A stretch of DNA of 64,000 nucleotides, from NCBI GenBank assembly GCA_013399115.1, contig VXAA01007264.1, forward strand, positions 117,796-181,795, read 5' to 3'. Position 1 is the first letter of the stretch. The number at the start of each line of letters is the position of its first letter. Source of the stretch: Anseranas semipalmata. Taxonomy: Eukaryota; Chordata; Aves; Anseriformes; Anseranatidae. This document shows, piece by piece, positions 48,387 to 60,040 of this stretch. The translations under genes were made by a program, and so were the position numbers. The notes under the pieces are model-generated. The model saw only the letters and a list, made by a program, of their open reading frames with translations. It ran no database searches and was not told the DNA's origin.

Positions 48387-51080
48387 TCTCCTGGAAATAA
48401 TGGGCCCCTTTCAACTGGCTGCAGAGGGGGTTGGATTTGGCCCAATCCTTGGTGACAATCATGTTTCCACCAGGCAGTGAAGCTGCTAAATCAAGATTAC
48501 TGGACACAACCACCCTGATGTCTTTGGAGTTCAAGATCTCAGGAGCTTGCTTATTTTTCAGCCCTACTTGTGGACAGATTAACTTTGGATGCCTGTAGAA
48601 TGAGAAAAGCAGAAATTTGACACTAAGCCAAACACTCTCCTTTCAAAAATATTGTCCTTCCCTTATACAACAGTTTGTTTGGCCTGCAGATTTTTTCTCC
48701 TTTAACTGCAAGCAACCAAAAGGTCTTTTGGTAAACAATATGCTGTTGATTATAAATTTAACAGTGCTATATACTGCTTGGCAAAAGGGCTGCTTTCTTC
48801 CATTCTGCACAATAAAAAGGATCAAACTGCTGTTTCAGATGTGGTCTGCATATGCCTGGTGAACTCCATTCGTTGTGACAATGAACCCCCATCTGTTTCC
48901 ATGCTATGGCCTACATCTTCCTACTGCTGCCACATGTTGGGCAAAAGGGCAGAGAAACAGAGGTCTTCACACCTCAATGCTTGTTCTTTAGATAAGGGAC
49001 TCTGATTTAGCATCTTCTAGTGGGGTAAGGAGACAGAAGGTGTGGCCTCAGGAATTTAGGAAGATATGCAATGAGAATGAAAATGAGTGAATCTTCTAGG
49101 GCCCAGGGGAAATCCAACATATACACATATCTATAAAAGTTGGAAGCTAATCTCTGCATGGCCAGAGAACCGTTCTGTAGCCACAAAGCTTGAGAAGGAA
49201 ATGAGGTATGTGATGAACAGATTAAAATCTTCACCAGCTGGCTGCACCTGATTATATCCCAGAGATATATCAGAGATTTGGGGCATAGTTTTTTGCCTGT
49301 TCGCTAAGGATGCCCTGATCTAGCAGTGGGCAAAGTTGATGAACAGACAGTTGTGCTTCTCATACCAACCAAATGAAACTTGATGGAACTGAAGTTCAGT
49401 TGCAAAGCTGGATGGTTGCACCAATTTTTGTAAACTGATTGTGCCAAGGACTGTTCCCAAGCACTCAACTCCATCTAAATCCTAGTAAAGTGTTAGAACA
49501 ATCCCTGGCACTGTTATAGGCTTGGTCAACTATCACCTTCCCAAACCATTCCTGGATGCTCTTTAGGAATTTGAATGTTCCAGGGAGCGAACCCAAAAGG
49601 CAGGTGGGATGGGGCTGCCCTCTTCTGGAGGTAAAAGAGTTTAATAGCACAAAGGCCGATCTTTCCATACCATGGCCTCAGGGCTAGGAGTCTCACTGGG
49701 ATTGTCATGGCAGAATTCCTGCCTCCAGTGGATTCAGGCTTGTGTACAGCAAAGAGAGAGAATAATGTAATAACCATAACTGAATTAAAGGGTGAGACTT
49801 TGTGCCTGTTCTGTTCATCTGATTAAAGTCGGCTGCTGAAACTGGTGAGAATAGACGCCAGGGCAGGTGTGACTCTGGGATGCAGACACACTGGAACAGG
49901 CCACTGGGCTGAAGAAAGTATCTCCTTCCCTGCCGGCCTCAGACCAACACATTTCTGCCAAGCATTTCTGTTCACTGCAGGTCATAAAGCTAAACAAGAT
50001 CCGAAAACCCAATATACTAGATTAAAATATAGCCTGGGATAGAGGCATCATGAGAGACCAAAAGGAAGGAACGCTGTTCTTGTGAGGAACCATTAAGAAG
50101 AATAGGACTATTTGGGATGGATTGAAGGGAGATGAGAGAGGGCTATAAAATTATAAGGGGTGAAGAAAAAGTGAAAAGTGATTGACAGTGAGTGACCAGT
50201 TTCCTCCAGTGTAAAAACTAGAGAGGATCAAATTAAATCCGCATGTGGCATGTCCTGTACTTGAACAAACTGAAACTCATTGCCACAAGAATCCATGGAT
50301 GTCTATAGCCAGCATGATTCAAAAAGTAGATTTATCTACAGCTCTTAAACAAAGATACTACCTCTGGCCATGACTTACTGGAAGCTGAGACATTATTCTG
50401 GAAAGAGCACTGCATTCTTTCCCTGTTGTTACATTCTTCCCTATAGGAATGAGCTGAAGTCCTAGGCAAGGTGGGTCTTTGGGTTGTTCCAGTGTGGCCA
50501 TTTCTACGGTCAGACATGGATCTGGGGAGGGAGACCCATTCCAGTAACTGGTCTGGAAAGTGAAATGCCAGTCACTGTCTCTGTCTTCTACTTCTTTCCA
50601 TTCCAGCAGACATGAAGCTTCTCCCTGAGCCATCCTTCATGTTCCGTGCTCCTGCCTTTCCAGTTCAGAGACTCCATACTCCAGAAGCAGTTGATCAGCG
50701 TAACCTCTAATTTTGCCAACTACCTAAATGTGGGTACTGGGGAGAAAGAGAACCCTTGGAATTGCATCTGCTGATGATAAATCATCTAGTAGGTTCCTTG
50801 CTCAGAGGAGCTCCTTGCTTCATGGCAGCTCAGCATAGCCCTCCACCAAACCCACCATTGCTTCTGCACTTGTCACATGAGCATCCACAGCCTTTGCATT
50901 AGATGCCCAATACACCAGATACATGGCTGCTGATGTACATCAGATATGCATGACGCTACCCTGCTCTAGAGATGAAGGGTGATGGAACAGAACTGAAGCT
51001 CTCCGTGTGGCCAAAGTCCTCCGATCTGCTGCCTTGAGGTGGTTTCCAGGAGAACCCTGCTCAGTTCTCATTCACTCGAG

Positions 51081-51135
51081 GTCCTCAGTTTCTCCATCTG
51101 CAAAAGGAACAGAGTGCATCTTACCTTCCTTGAAA
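51081..51135 (+). mobile_element. MIR-like SINE fragment
   Basis: GGTCCTCAGTTTCTCCATCT, then GCAAAAGGAACAGAGTGC and ATCTTACCTTCCTT, match the MIR segment cctcagtttcctcatctgtaaaatgg followed by gtacctacct. Confidence 0.65.
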
Positions 51136-54100
51136 AGCACAGGAGAGCTCAGCAGGGTCTGAGGTCTGTGAACAGCTGAATTTGGACCTTCCATGTTTGC
51201 TGTTGTCCCAGTTTGGACGAGGTTCATGTTGGCAGCCTTAAAGGAAAAGGCTCCCTACCCTATTAGCTCTCCATTGAGCTATCCAGCCTTCCATGCAAGG
51301 CTGTTTTATTTGGAAAACATGACCACTTGTGGCAAACAATATTTACAATTTAACATTTTTGTTGTTGTTGTTCCGGCTGCCGTGAAACTCCTTGGCTTTA
51401 CAATGCAGGTTTAATAAACTCTATTAAAAGGGTAAATATAGCAACTCCCTTTTGGAATTTCTTCCTTTTCTTTTCCTTTTTAATTGATCATTTCTTAGAG
51501 GTAAAACTTTTAATGCAATGGCAAAAATATCAGCAGTAATTAGATTAAATATGGAGGGGGAGGGGGGAAGCTGTTGATTTATTTTGGAGAGCTATAAACC
51601 AGAAATGAAACAAAAGTTACTTTATATTTGTAGACAAGTGTGTGTGTGTTTATATATTTCTCTCATACCTGCCAGTTTTGCTCTTTTTTCTTCTTTCAAA
51701 GCACTACAAGCAATAACACTGTGGATGATAGAACCCTTTCTGTTTTTTCTTGTTTTCTTTCCAATAATGAATAAGCTCGAAGGGCATTATTTTAACTAGG
51801 CTCTTGTAATCCTTTAACGGGGCTTGTTGAAAATAAGACCCAGCACTGCCAGACACCACGCAGCAAAAAGCTGCTTAGTGCCAAACTCCTTGGCACTGGA
51901 GAAGCTGAGAACTGGTTGATTTTTCCTCCTGTTTTGTGTTTGAATATGCTCCTTCCTGGGTCCCCAAAAGGGATGGAGTTTAGGCAATACCTGAAACCTG
52001 GCCCTTGTCCTCAAAGAGTGACCAGGATAACACTTTGTGTCTCTCTTGATTGGATGCACTGCCTGCAGCATGGGCTGAGCCTCACAGGGGTGGCAGCTTC
52101 AAGTTTCTCCAAGACTGAGTGTCTGTAGGGTTGGTATTATGATATGATGATGTGGCAATCACGGCTCCTGCTGGAAAAAGGAGAGGTGCTCTAGTCCTGA
52201 TGGTCATAGAGAAACACAAAAGCATGAAATCTAAAAGCTCCGGAACCAGAAAACAACTATGAGAGCCTCAAATTTGTTATTACAGAAGACCTTAGTGAGG
52301 GTTAAGGTAATCTCGTTACTGTTTTGTTAGAGGACAGAAAGGAGGGTCCCACTCAGTCTCAAACTCAAGACTTGCAGCTCAGCAGCAACTGTTCAGTCCT
52401 TCACTCTGCAGCCTGGGGGGGTCATTTTGCCTTTGTGTTTCAGTTATCCCCCCAGCTCTCCCATGGAAAGAGCCACACTCCCTCTTCTGCCCATGCCAAC
52501 CAGCATTCTCCAAAGACATGTTACCCTGAGCAAGGGGTCATTCCTAATAAGTGATACGGATGTGGCCATCCTGTCTGGGAGAGAAGAAAGTCTAGGCATA
52601 TGGACGGAAACCACAAGCTGCCATAGATCTCAGAGCCAGATGATGATCCCTGGCCCCCTATTTTATTAATACAGCACTAGTCTATTCTTTTACAGTAAAA
52701 GGAAAGAGATTCTTCCATTTCAGGAAAATTCAAAAGAAATTGAGACATTTAAGACCCAAAGAAACCAGTAGACAGTGCTCTCAATGACAGTCCTCAAGAC
52801 ACTACAAAGCAGAATAAAAGGCCCCAGTCTCAACAGTCTTTTCAAAAGGACAAGTGAGAATGGCTGTAGGATATGTGATATGGGAAAGAATAGAGGAGTG
52901 ACGCTGTCTTTTTCTGAGCTTTACTCTCACACAGGTGCCTGGAAGTGAGCTGCAGTCTCGTTGCTTCAGCCATCCTCCTTCCTTATTCTGATTCTACAAC
53001 TTGACCTGTCTTCCTGTCCTTCTAAAAGAGCCCCCTGCTCTTCGCTACCTCAGACCAGCCTTAACTGACCCCATTACAGGGCTTGTCTTTATCAAGGATG
53101 CCCCACCTCATACCTCCTACTGCCCAGGCCTTGCTCACCCACTTGGAGGACTTCACCCTGAAGGGCTAGTGCTGCCCAGACCCCACGTCTTACCCTCTTC
53201 AGTTCAAGCCATCTGTCTATCTGTCTTCTTCTTTCTTCTATAAATGTGAATATAAAACCAACAAGTGCATTGCATTAGATTCTTCATGGCAGGTATGTGT
53301 AGAAGAAGAGGAAAACATTGCTCTTGAAACAGAGTCCTTTAGCTCATTTCTACCAGGCCAATATCAGAATACAATGACGACTTATCAGGTGATGAGAATC
53401 TTCCCCTGAGAACAGCCCATTTGATCTCAGGCACTGAGATTTCGTGAGCAGACTAAGGCCCTAAAAAAAACAGCCAGCCAAAAACACAGGGAAATGGGAC
53501 GAGCTGGGCATCAAGACCCCCTTCTCACCTGGCATCACTTTGAGCAGCTCTAAAACGCACCATTAAAAATCCCTTTGCATTTTCCTTTCTCCTTTAAAGG
53601 GGCAGAGTGAGCACAGAGCAAAATACCTACGCCATGATTCCCAGAGCCCTGTGCCCTGAAGGAGAGCTGGACAAAGGCTTGATCTCCTTTCCTTGATGCA
53701 CAGCCACTGCCTGGCACAGGCAGTGCTGGCCGGGTGACACCTTGGCATCCCAGTGAAGGAGGGACATAAGAGCTCAAGGGGGAAGCACTTGCTTGTGGAG
53801 TGGAAAGGTTAATCTGGTGAGGAGGACAGAGCAAATAATTGCCAGGGTGAGGATGTGGCTCTTCACCTCAGCCTTGCTTGTGTGCAAACGGAAGGTAGCT
53901 CTGGCACAGAGATACTGCTGCCTTTTCATCATCGCTCATTACAGCCCAGGGAGAGGCAGTGACGTGAAAGCACCCCTTGGGCTGGGAAGGGAGAGGGGAA
54001 ATTGGAGTAAAGCACTCAGGAAAGCACACAGCTTGTCAGCTTATCCAATGACCCTGAAAAGCCAGATAAATGTTTCTCTTCTGTGGGTCTTAGGCTTTCT

Positions 54101-54466
54101 ACAACTGCTTGCACTTTTGCTGGGCATAGTATTTCCCTCTGTAGCTGCTCCCAGCTCAGTCATGGTCCCTCCTGGCCACAACGATGAAATATGTGGCACA
54201 ACAAAAGGTGCAAGGTGGACTAGAGGGCTGCCCTCCCTCCACCGCATCCACTCAGGATTTTCACTTCCAGCCTGCACATCTGATCTGTGTAGGGACAGTG
54301 TTTCAGATCCCCAGGGCTTGGCCTCAGTCACAACTCAAGAAGCAGAATGCATCCTCTGGCTCCATCAGTACGAACCCTCCTTCCTATAAGCTGGGCAAAT
54401 GCCCAGGTAAATCAGCAGAGTTTAAACTAGACTCCTATGAGAACTGATGAAATTTCTGTAGGTATA

Positions 54467-54498
54467 AAAACAAACAAGTAAACAAACAAAAAAGAAAA
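54467..54498. repeat. imperfect (AAAC)n tract
   Basis: CAAACAAGTAAACAAACAAA followed by adenines. Confidence 0.88.
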
Positions 54499-54728
54499 CT
54501 ATAATGTAAGTATAAAAATACCGGAAACATTGTGAAGGAAGAATGGCAGAGAGGAAGGAAGAACAAGTCATATTAAATTTCACTGTCATTTCTTCAGCAG
54601 CTTTGGAGTTTGTCTAGAAGTTTTGTCTGGGTCAAAAATGTCCCTAACAAAACCAGGGGGAAATCAATGGAATGGTGACCACCTCAGTTGCAGTTTTCTG
54701 GAAATTTGTAGAAGAGACCAAATTAGGC

Positions 54729-54745
54729 AAAAAAAAAAAAAAAAA
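54729..54745. repeat. poly(A) tract
   Basis: Seventeen adenines. Confidence 0.94.
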
Positions 54746-56746
54746 CTTTCAATAGGTTAAAAGTATCCACACAATGTACTTGTATTGGATTGACTAGGTT
54801 ATTTTTCCAGTTGGAGTAACCTCTTCAGTGTGGACTTGCCCCTTCAAATAGCTCTGATAGTTGCTGATCTGCTTCCTATGATCATGGAGTTTCATCACCT
54901 CCAACCTTTTGAACTTGAACAAAAAGTTGAAACTTGCCCTTGCCTTGTGCTGCCCTAATCGTGGCCCTGGTACTGCCTCAACTGGGGAGCTGCGACCTCC
55001 TTCTGGACCTCTGAAACCAAAGGAAAAGCATCCCTAAGAGCCGGATGCAGTCCTCAATCAATCACATCACACAAGTATGATGAGGACTGTTGAAAAAGCT
55101 TTTGCGAAGCAGAGATAAGCTCCTCTCATTGCTTCCTTTTTGCTGGTGAGTTCAGTGGAGTGCTTACATTTTCCATTCACGCCTGGAGGGCCCAGTGGGA
55201 AAAAATGACAAACTGGAGGAGCTACCTGCATGCACCTAGGAAAAACAAACAGGGCCTGGAGATAAGAGGAAGTGGGAGACCGGACAGATAAGAAAAAGAA
55301 CTGAACACTCCTCCCTCCTCTTTTCTCCCTCTCCATTTCCTCCCAGGAGCAGGAGGGTTCACAGTGCTCTGCTCTCCAGCCTGAACTTCAAGTGGTGGTA
55401 GGCGTTAGTTTTCCAACAAACCTGTTATTCATGTCAGCAAAGTGAGGTTTTCCATGTCTTCTAAACACACCAGCCCTGGTTGCCTGAATGCACATGCTCT
55501 TATCCAGTGCCAAAGATGAAGAGTCCCAGGTCTGTAGACTTCTTGGACAGGAGATGCCATGGGAATTTTGAGCATCAAGAACAGATTAGTCTCTGCCCCA
55601 GATGACAAACACCAAACCACAGAAAAACAAATTAGTTGGACGTCAGCCCTGGGCCCCACTGCTGAGATGAAGGACAAGGATGCAAAGGGGTGAGCAGATA
55701 GACCTAGAAAGAGATGTGCTACAAGAGGTTGCAAAGGTCCTACTAGTCACAGCTTACACAGCTGGGCTTGGCAGTCTGAAGGCCTGTCCCCAACAGCAGT
55801 GTGCAGCATCCATTCTGCTTTTGCCTACTTGAAACAACAGCCTGTGCCATGTCCTGCCTGAGGCCAGCACTGTCCCTGCATTGTGTTAAATGTTGTTTTG
55901 TTCTACCCTGGTGTCTCCGTTTAAAATGACATCACCCCTAAAGAAATGCTCTGAGGAAAAGAGGCACAGTGGGTACAGAGGACCTCCACCCGTGATGTGA
56001 GATGGTGTCAGGAGGGCTGGGATCCAGCTCACACAATACTATACATAAATCTAGGTGCTCCCATGCAGGTTCTGTGAGTGCTGGGTGTCTGAGCTCCCAG
56101 CCTAGACAATGTAGACATCCCTGGTACAGTTCAGCTGGGAAATCATAGGTGTGCAGAGCCACTGCAGGTGCCCTTAGGTACCCAGCTGGACTCCAGCTCT
56201 CATTTCAGAAGAACACAGAAATGTGCTCCCTCAACCCTCTGTACTGATGGGGTATGTGATGAAATCAGTTTCTAGGGCAGATGTGGACCAAGAGGTGAAC
56301 TCTGCTGACTGAAGTGGTACTTCAACCCAATCTTACTCCTCTGTGCAAGGTTGACCATTCCTCTTACTCTAGCCTGGCCCTCAGTGGTGGGTAAGAATTG
56401 GCAGGGAGATGACCCGGGCACTTCTGCACCTCCAGAAACATTCCATCTGGTTGACTCCAAGCCAGAGTGACGAGGTGGATTGGCTCCTCCATCATCCAAA
56501 TCTGGTCTCCCGCCCCTGTTTGAAAACCATGACCTTTGGGACCAGAAAGCGCAATGACAGCAAAATTGGCAAGTCCGGCTGTCTACAGAAGGGAGTGAAC
56601 TTGGCATCCTAGCACGTCTGGAAATGGAGCTGTTTATACAGGGGGAAGGGAAGGGAGAGCTGCCATGTATAAGGACTAAAATCGATCACTCACATTAACA
56701 TAGCGTGCTGCAGAATAATGAGGGTCCTATTAACAAAGGTGACATT

Positions 56747-56761
56747 AAAAAAAAAAAAAAA
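56747..56761. repeat. poly(A) tract
   Basis: Fifteen adenines. Confidence 0.93.
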
Positions 56762-57084
56762 GTGTTAGCTGCTTCACTTCAGAACAAAGTGTTTTCCCCT
56801 AGGACAGAGCTTATAGTCACAGGAATTACTAAAAAGCATTTTCACCTCTGTGAAAGTGTGATTTACTCGGGTTACTAAATATACACTGGTAAAAATCTGT
56901 CAGAATTAGAGAAGAATAAAAGGAAAAATGGTCTTTTGATTAAAATGCTGGAGTGAGAATATGGAGATTAGGAAATTTTGCTCTACTACAGATTTTTTTG
57001 CTGGATATTGGACTTCTTGTATCACTTACTATTTATACTGCCTCATTCCAGATCATGCAGATCCACACACACAATGATAAAAAT

Positions 57085-57135
57085 GTTTTCTTCTCCCCAG
57101 TTATAAAATAGGCTTACTAGTTCTACCTTCTTTAT
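57085..57135 (+). mobile_element. possible MIR-like SINE fragment
   Basis: TCTTCTCCCCAGTTATAAAA, then TAGGCTTACTAGTTCTACCT, resembles the MIR 3' core (cctcagttttcccatctgtaaaatgggaataatagtacctacct). It is weak. Confidence 0.35.
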
Positions 57136-59232
57136 GTAGACTACTTTTTCTGTGGGGCAAATAATACCATTACAGGCCACATATCCCAATTCTGTTGTGT
57201 GCTGGCTGAGAAAATCATTTTAATTCTGGTGATTTTGTTTGAGTTTTCAGAAAATTAAAATAACAATCGTTTCAGTGAAATAAAATCTTTGCCTTGACCT
57301 AAATGAGTTGCTTCGTATAATTGGTAGTACAGCCATAGGACTAACAGTGCAGAAGGTTTTGAAGAGATCTAAGGACCAGAGAAGAGCTGGTCGGCCAACA
57401 TAGTGTAGTTGTTTGCTCAGTTGTTTGAGCACAGGCATCTGGTGCCTACTTGAGACGCTCTCTCACTGCCTCTAGCGCGGAGCATGACTCCGCCATACTG
57501 CCCATGTGGATGTCTCGGATCCTCTTCAAGGCTGTACACCTGTATGTAGACACCCTGTACTTCTGTCTTTAGACAATTGAACTACACCTTGGACTCCACT
57601 CACCATATCAGGGCTCAGCACAGTTGCCAACACCACATGTCTAAGGCTCTTGCGATGCTCTGGGATATCTGGGAGGTTAACACAAGGCAGAGATAAGAGA
57701 TGAGACCTCTGGGAGACTGCAGTGGTCTCCTGGATCAGCAGCTGCAGCCACAGGGCTCCTGCAGTGACCCCAAAGCCTGATGCATAAGCAGATGAATTGA
57801 GCCCTGGGCGTGCAACCCTACCCAGGCAAAAGAGAGGTTGCCAGCGTGAAGCCTCTTATAGCTGGGTGGTGGAAATATTTGCTTTGGCTGTGGAAAACTC
57901 CTTTGACTGATCTAAAATCCTGTTATTTTGCTACCAAGAAACACATCTTATCTACTGAGCGTGGGCTCTCCCTTATAAAAACTATTATACTTTGTGTCAT
58001 GTTTAAATATCCACTGGGACAGAGAAAGAAAGTTCAACTTAGTCAAGAGCTGAAGAATTCAAGCACATCCAGGGGTAGACCCTCTGCGGCATGAACCTCT
58101 ACCTCCAGTAGACCCTTTGCCCTGCCTCGAAGGATGGACAAACTGACATCTGCACACAGCAGAGCAGCAGCGCTGCTGCATCTTAGCTGAGCGTCCTGAT
58201 GATTTGAGGTGTAGATAAGGTAATTTGGGTTTTGTTTTTGCAAATACCATGCAAGTTTCTTCCTGTCTCTAGCCTCTCAGTCAAAACATTTCACTTTTTA
58301 AATGCTCAAATATTTTTTTTCAACATTTGCTCTTTTTTCTTTTCTTTCATTTGTTATTTTTTTCATTTCACACCAAAAAGATCTGTTGTTTTTGACCCAA
58401 GCTGATGTCATGATGTGTTCTGAGTTGTACAAAAACTGTAATCTGGGAAAGGAAGGGGTCAGAAAGAGGGCAAATGAAGCACTCTAAGCAAGCAAGTCCA
58501 AGACAACTTTGGGGCATGTAGCACTGCTCTCAGCCATCCAGGTCTCAGCTCAGGGCCTACGGGAAATATATTACCCACACAGAGTAATGCGGGCATGCAT
58601 TATTTGAGGCCACAGTGAGGCACCGCTGCAGTTCCCAAAACTAGAGCAAAACTATGATACCTCTCACAGCATATAATTTGCTTAGCAAACATTATAACCC
58701 ATGGAAGAGTAATGAAGGGATGCAGCATTTGACCAGTGGCTTTCATGTTTTGCTTCTCCAGGGCCACAGCAGAGAAGGTAGCAGGACCAAACGTAATCAT
58801 TCAAAGGGTTTTTGTTTGAATCAGCAGCTTTGGTACACACTAAGCACTGAGAACGTTCGTGTTTGAGCAGTGTGCTGGTTCCACTTGTTCCAGTCAATTT
58901 TCTCAGTCATGCCTGTCCCTCATTTCCCTCTCCTGCCTTCCACCTCTGCCCCCGCCATGGAGACTTAAAGCAGCTTTACTGCATCCAGCAGGGTACGCAA
59001 TCAGAGCAGGGTGTTAATAACAAACAGGCACAATGGAATTAATGTTCCCCTTTGCAGATGTATCCCTGCGAAGTTGGCACTGCTGCTGCAGTCTGGACGA
59101 GAGCTGACTAGTGAAGAAGCACATTTTTTTCTCTGCTAATAAGACCCCAAGCCACAATTGAGCAATGGAGCAATTATGTTCTTTAAGATGAAATTCTGAC
59201 TCATGCAAAGGACTCTTAAATATCAGTTGTTG

Positions 59233-59246
59233 TTTTTTTTTTTTTT
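59233..59246. repeat. poly(T) tract
   Basis: Fourteen thymines. Confidence 0.93.
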
Positions 59247-59475
59247 CTTCCTGAGCTCTGCCAAAAATTCCGTGGTGACCTTCTTTATTCTTTCCTGAAC
59301 ACAGTTAAGTGGAATGACAGCTCAAGGTCAAGAACAGAAAACAAAGTGATTTAAAGCTATGTAGAATAAAGTGGTAAGTTTCAAAAGACCAGAGATGAAT
59401 GAAATGGAAGGGAATTTCCTTATTAAATATGAAACCATAGCCTATGTCTGTTATCAGTGTAGCAGATGGGGGTCA

Positions 59476-59491
59476 CAACAACAACAACAAA
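59476..59491. repeat. (CAA)n short repeat
   Basis: Five CAA units. Confidence 0.88.
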
Positions 59492-59843
59492 ATCCAAATA
59501 TTTCATCTTTTCCTTAGTAACTTTAGCAGATAGGGATATATTAGGTTATATCAAAATTCTGGCTTTAACCAGTGCTAAACGTTAGTGTCATGTTAGATTT
59601 GGTCCTGAACTTTGAATCTCGGCCTTTAAAATGTTTTCAAACTGCACGCACAGCCTGATGGACTTGGGACTGGCCAGCTCAGGTCAGAGGAGCGATCTGC
59701 CTAGCCCTGAGTCTCCTGGAGCGGTTGGTACCAGGATACTCTAGAGGAAAGGACAAAATGAGCATGTGAGGAGCTAATAAAAGACTATGATGACCACAGA
59801 CAAGATTTTCAGTTTGTTAATCAGTTAGCTGAAGATTTACACC

Positions 59844-59859
59844 AGACCACCGGTGGTCT
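59844..59859. other. 16-bp perfect palindrome at a CR1 edge
   Basis: AGACCACCGGTGGTCT is its own reverse complement and lies just upstream of the CR1 fragment at 59865. Confidence 0.8.
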
Positions 59860-59864
59860 TGGCA

Positions 59865-60040
59865 CCAAGGGAAGTGAGCATTTCTACACCAGAGTTCAGG
59901 AAGCATTTGGACAACGCTCTCAGACACAGGGTCTGACTTTTGGGTGGTCCTGTGTGGAGCCAGGGGTTGGACTCGATGGTCCTTGTGCGCTCCTTCCAAC
60001 TCAGGATTTTCTATGATTCTGTAATTCTATGATTCTATGA
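59865..60040 (+). mobile_element. CR1 LINE 3' end with octamer tail
   Basis: Plus-strand CR1 3' end. GGGGTTGGACTCGATGGTCC and GCTCCTTCCAACTCAGGATT are the conserved tail blocks. The element ends in tandem octamers (TTCTATGA, TTCTGTAA, TTCTATGA, TTCTATGA) at about 60008-60040. The 5' part (AGAGTTCAGGAAGCATTTGG, CTTTTGGGTGGTCCTGTGTG) fits a CR1 subfamily different from the one at 12955. The 5' border is estimated. Confidence 0.92.

Larger units (their letters stand above)
45753..51080. other. non-coding DNA with homopolymers and gaps
   Basis: No mobile element or gene recognised; frames are at most about 91 codons. Confidence 0.65.
51136..57084. other. non-coding DNA, includes the longest open frame
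   Basis: The frame at 53793-54389 (plus, 198 codons) has one hydrophobic stretch (LLWVLGFLQLLALLLGIVFP) but no domain, no conserved motif and strongly mixed composition. Chance expectation for the longest stop-free run in 64 kb over six frames is near 180 codons, so I do not call it a gene. Nothing else here is recognised. Confidence 0.6.
57136..59864. other. non-coding DNA
   Basis: Frames are at most 94 codons. T-rich tract near 58310-58370. No recognised element. Confidence 0.65.
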
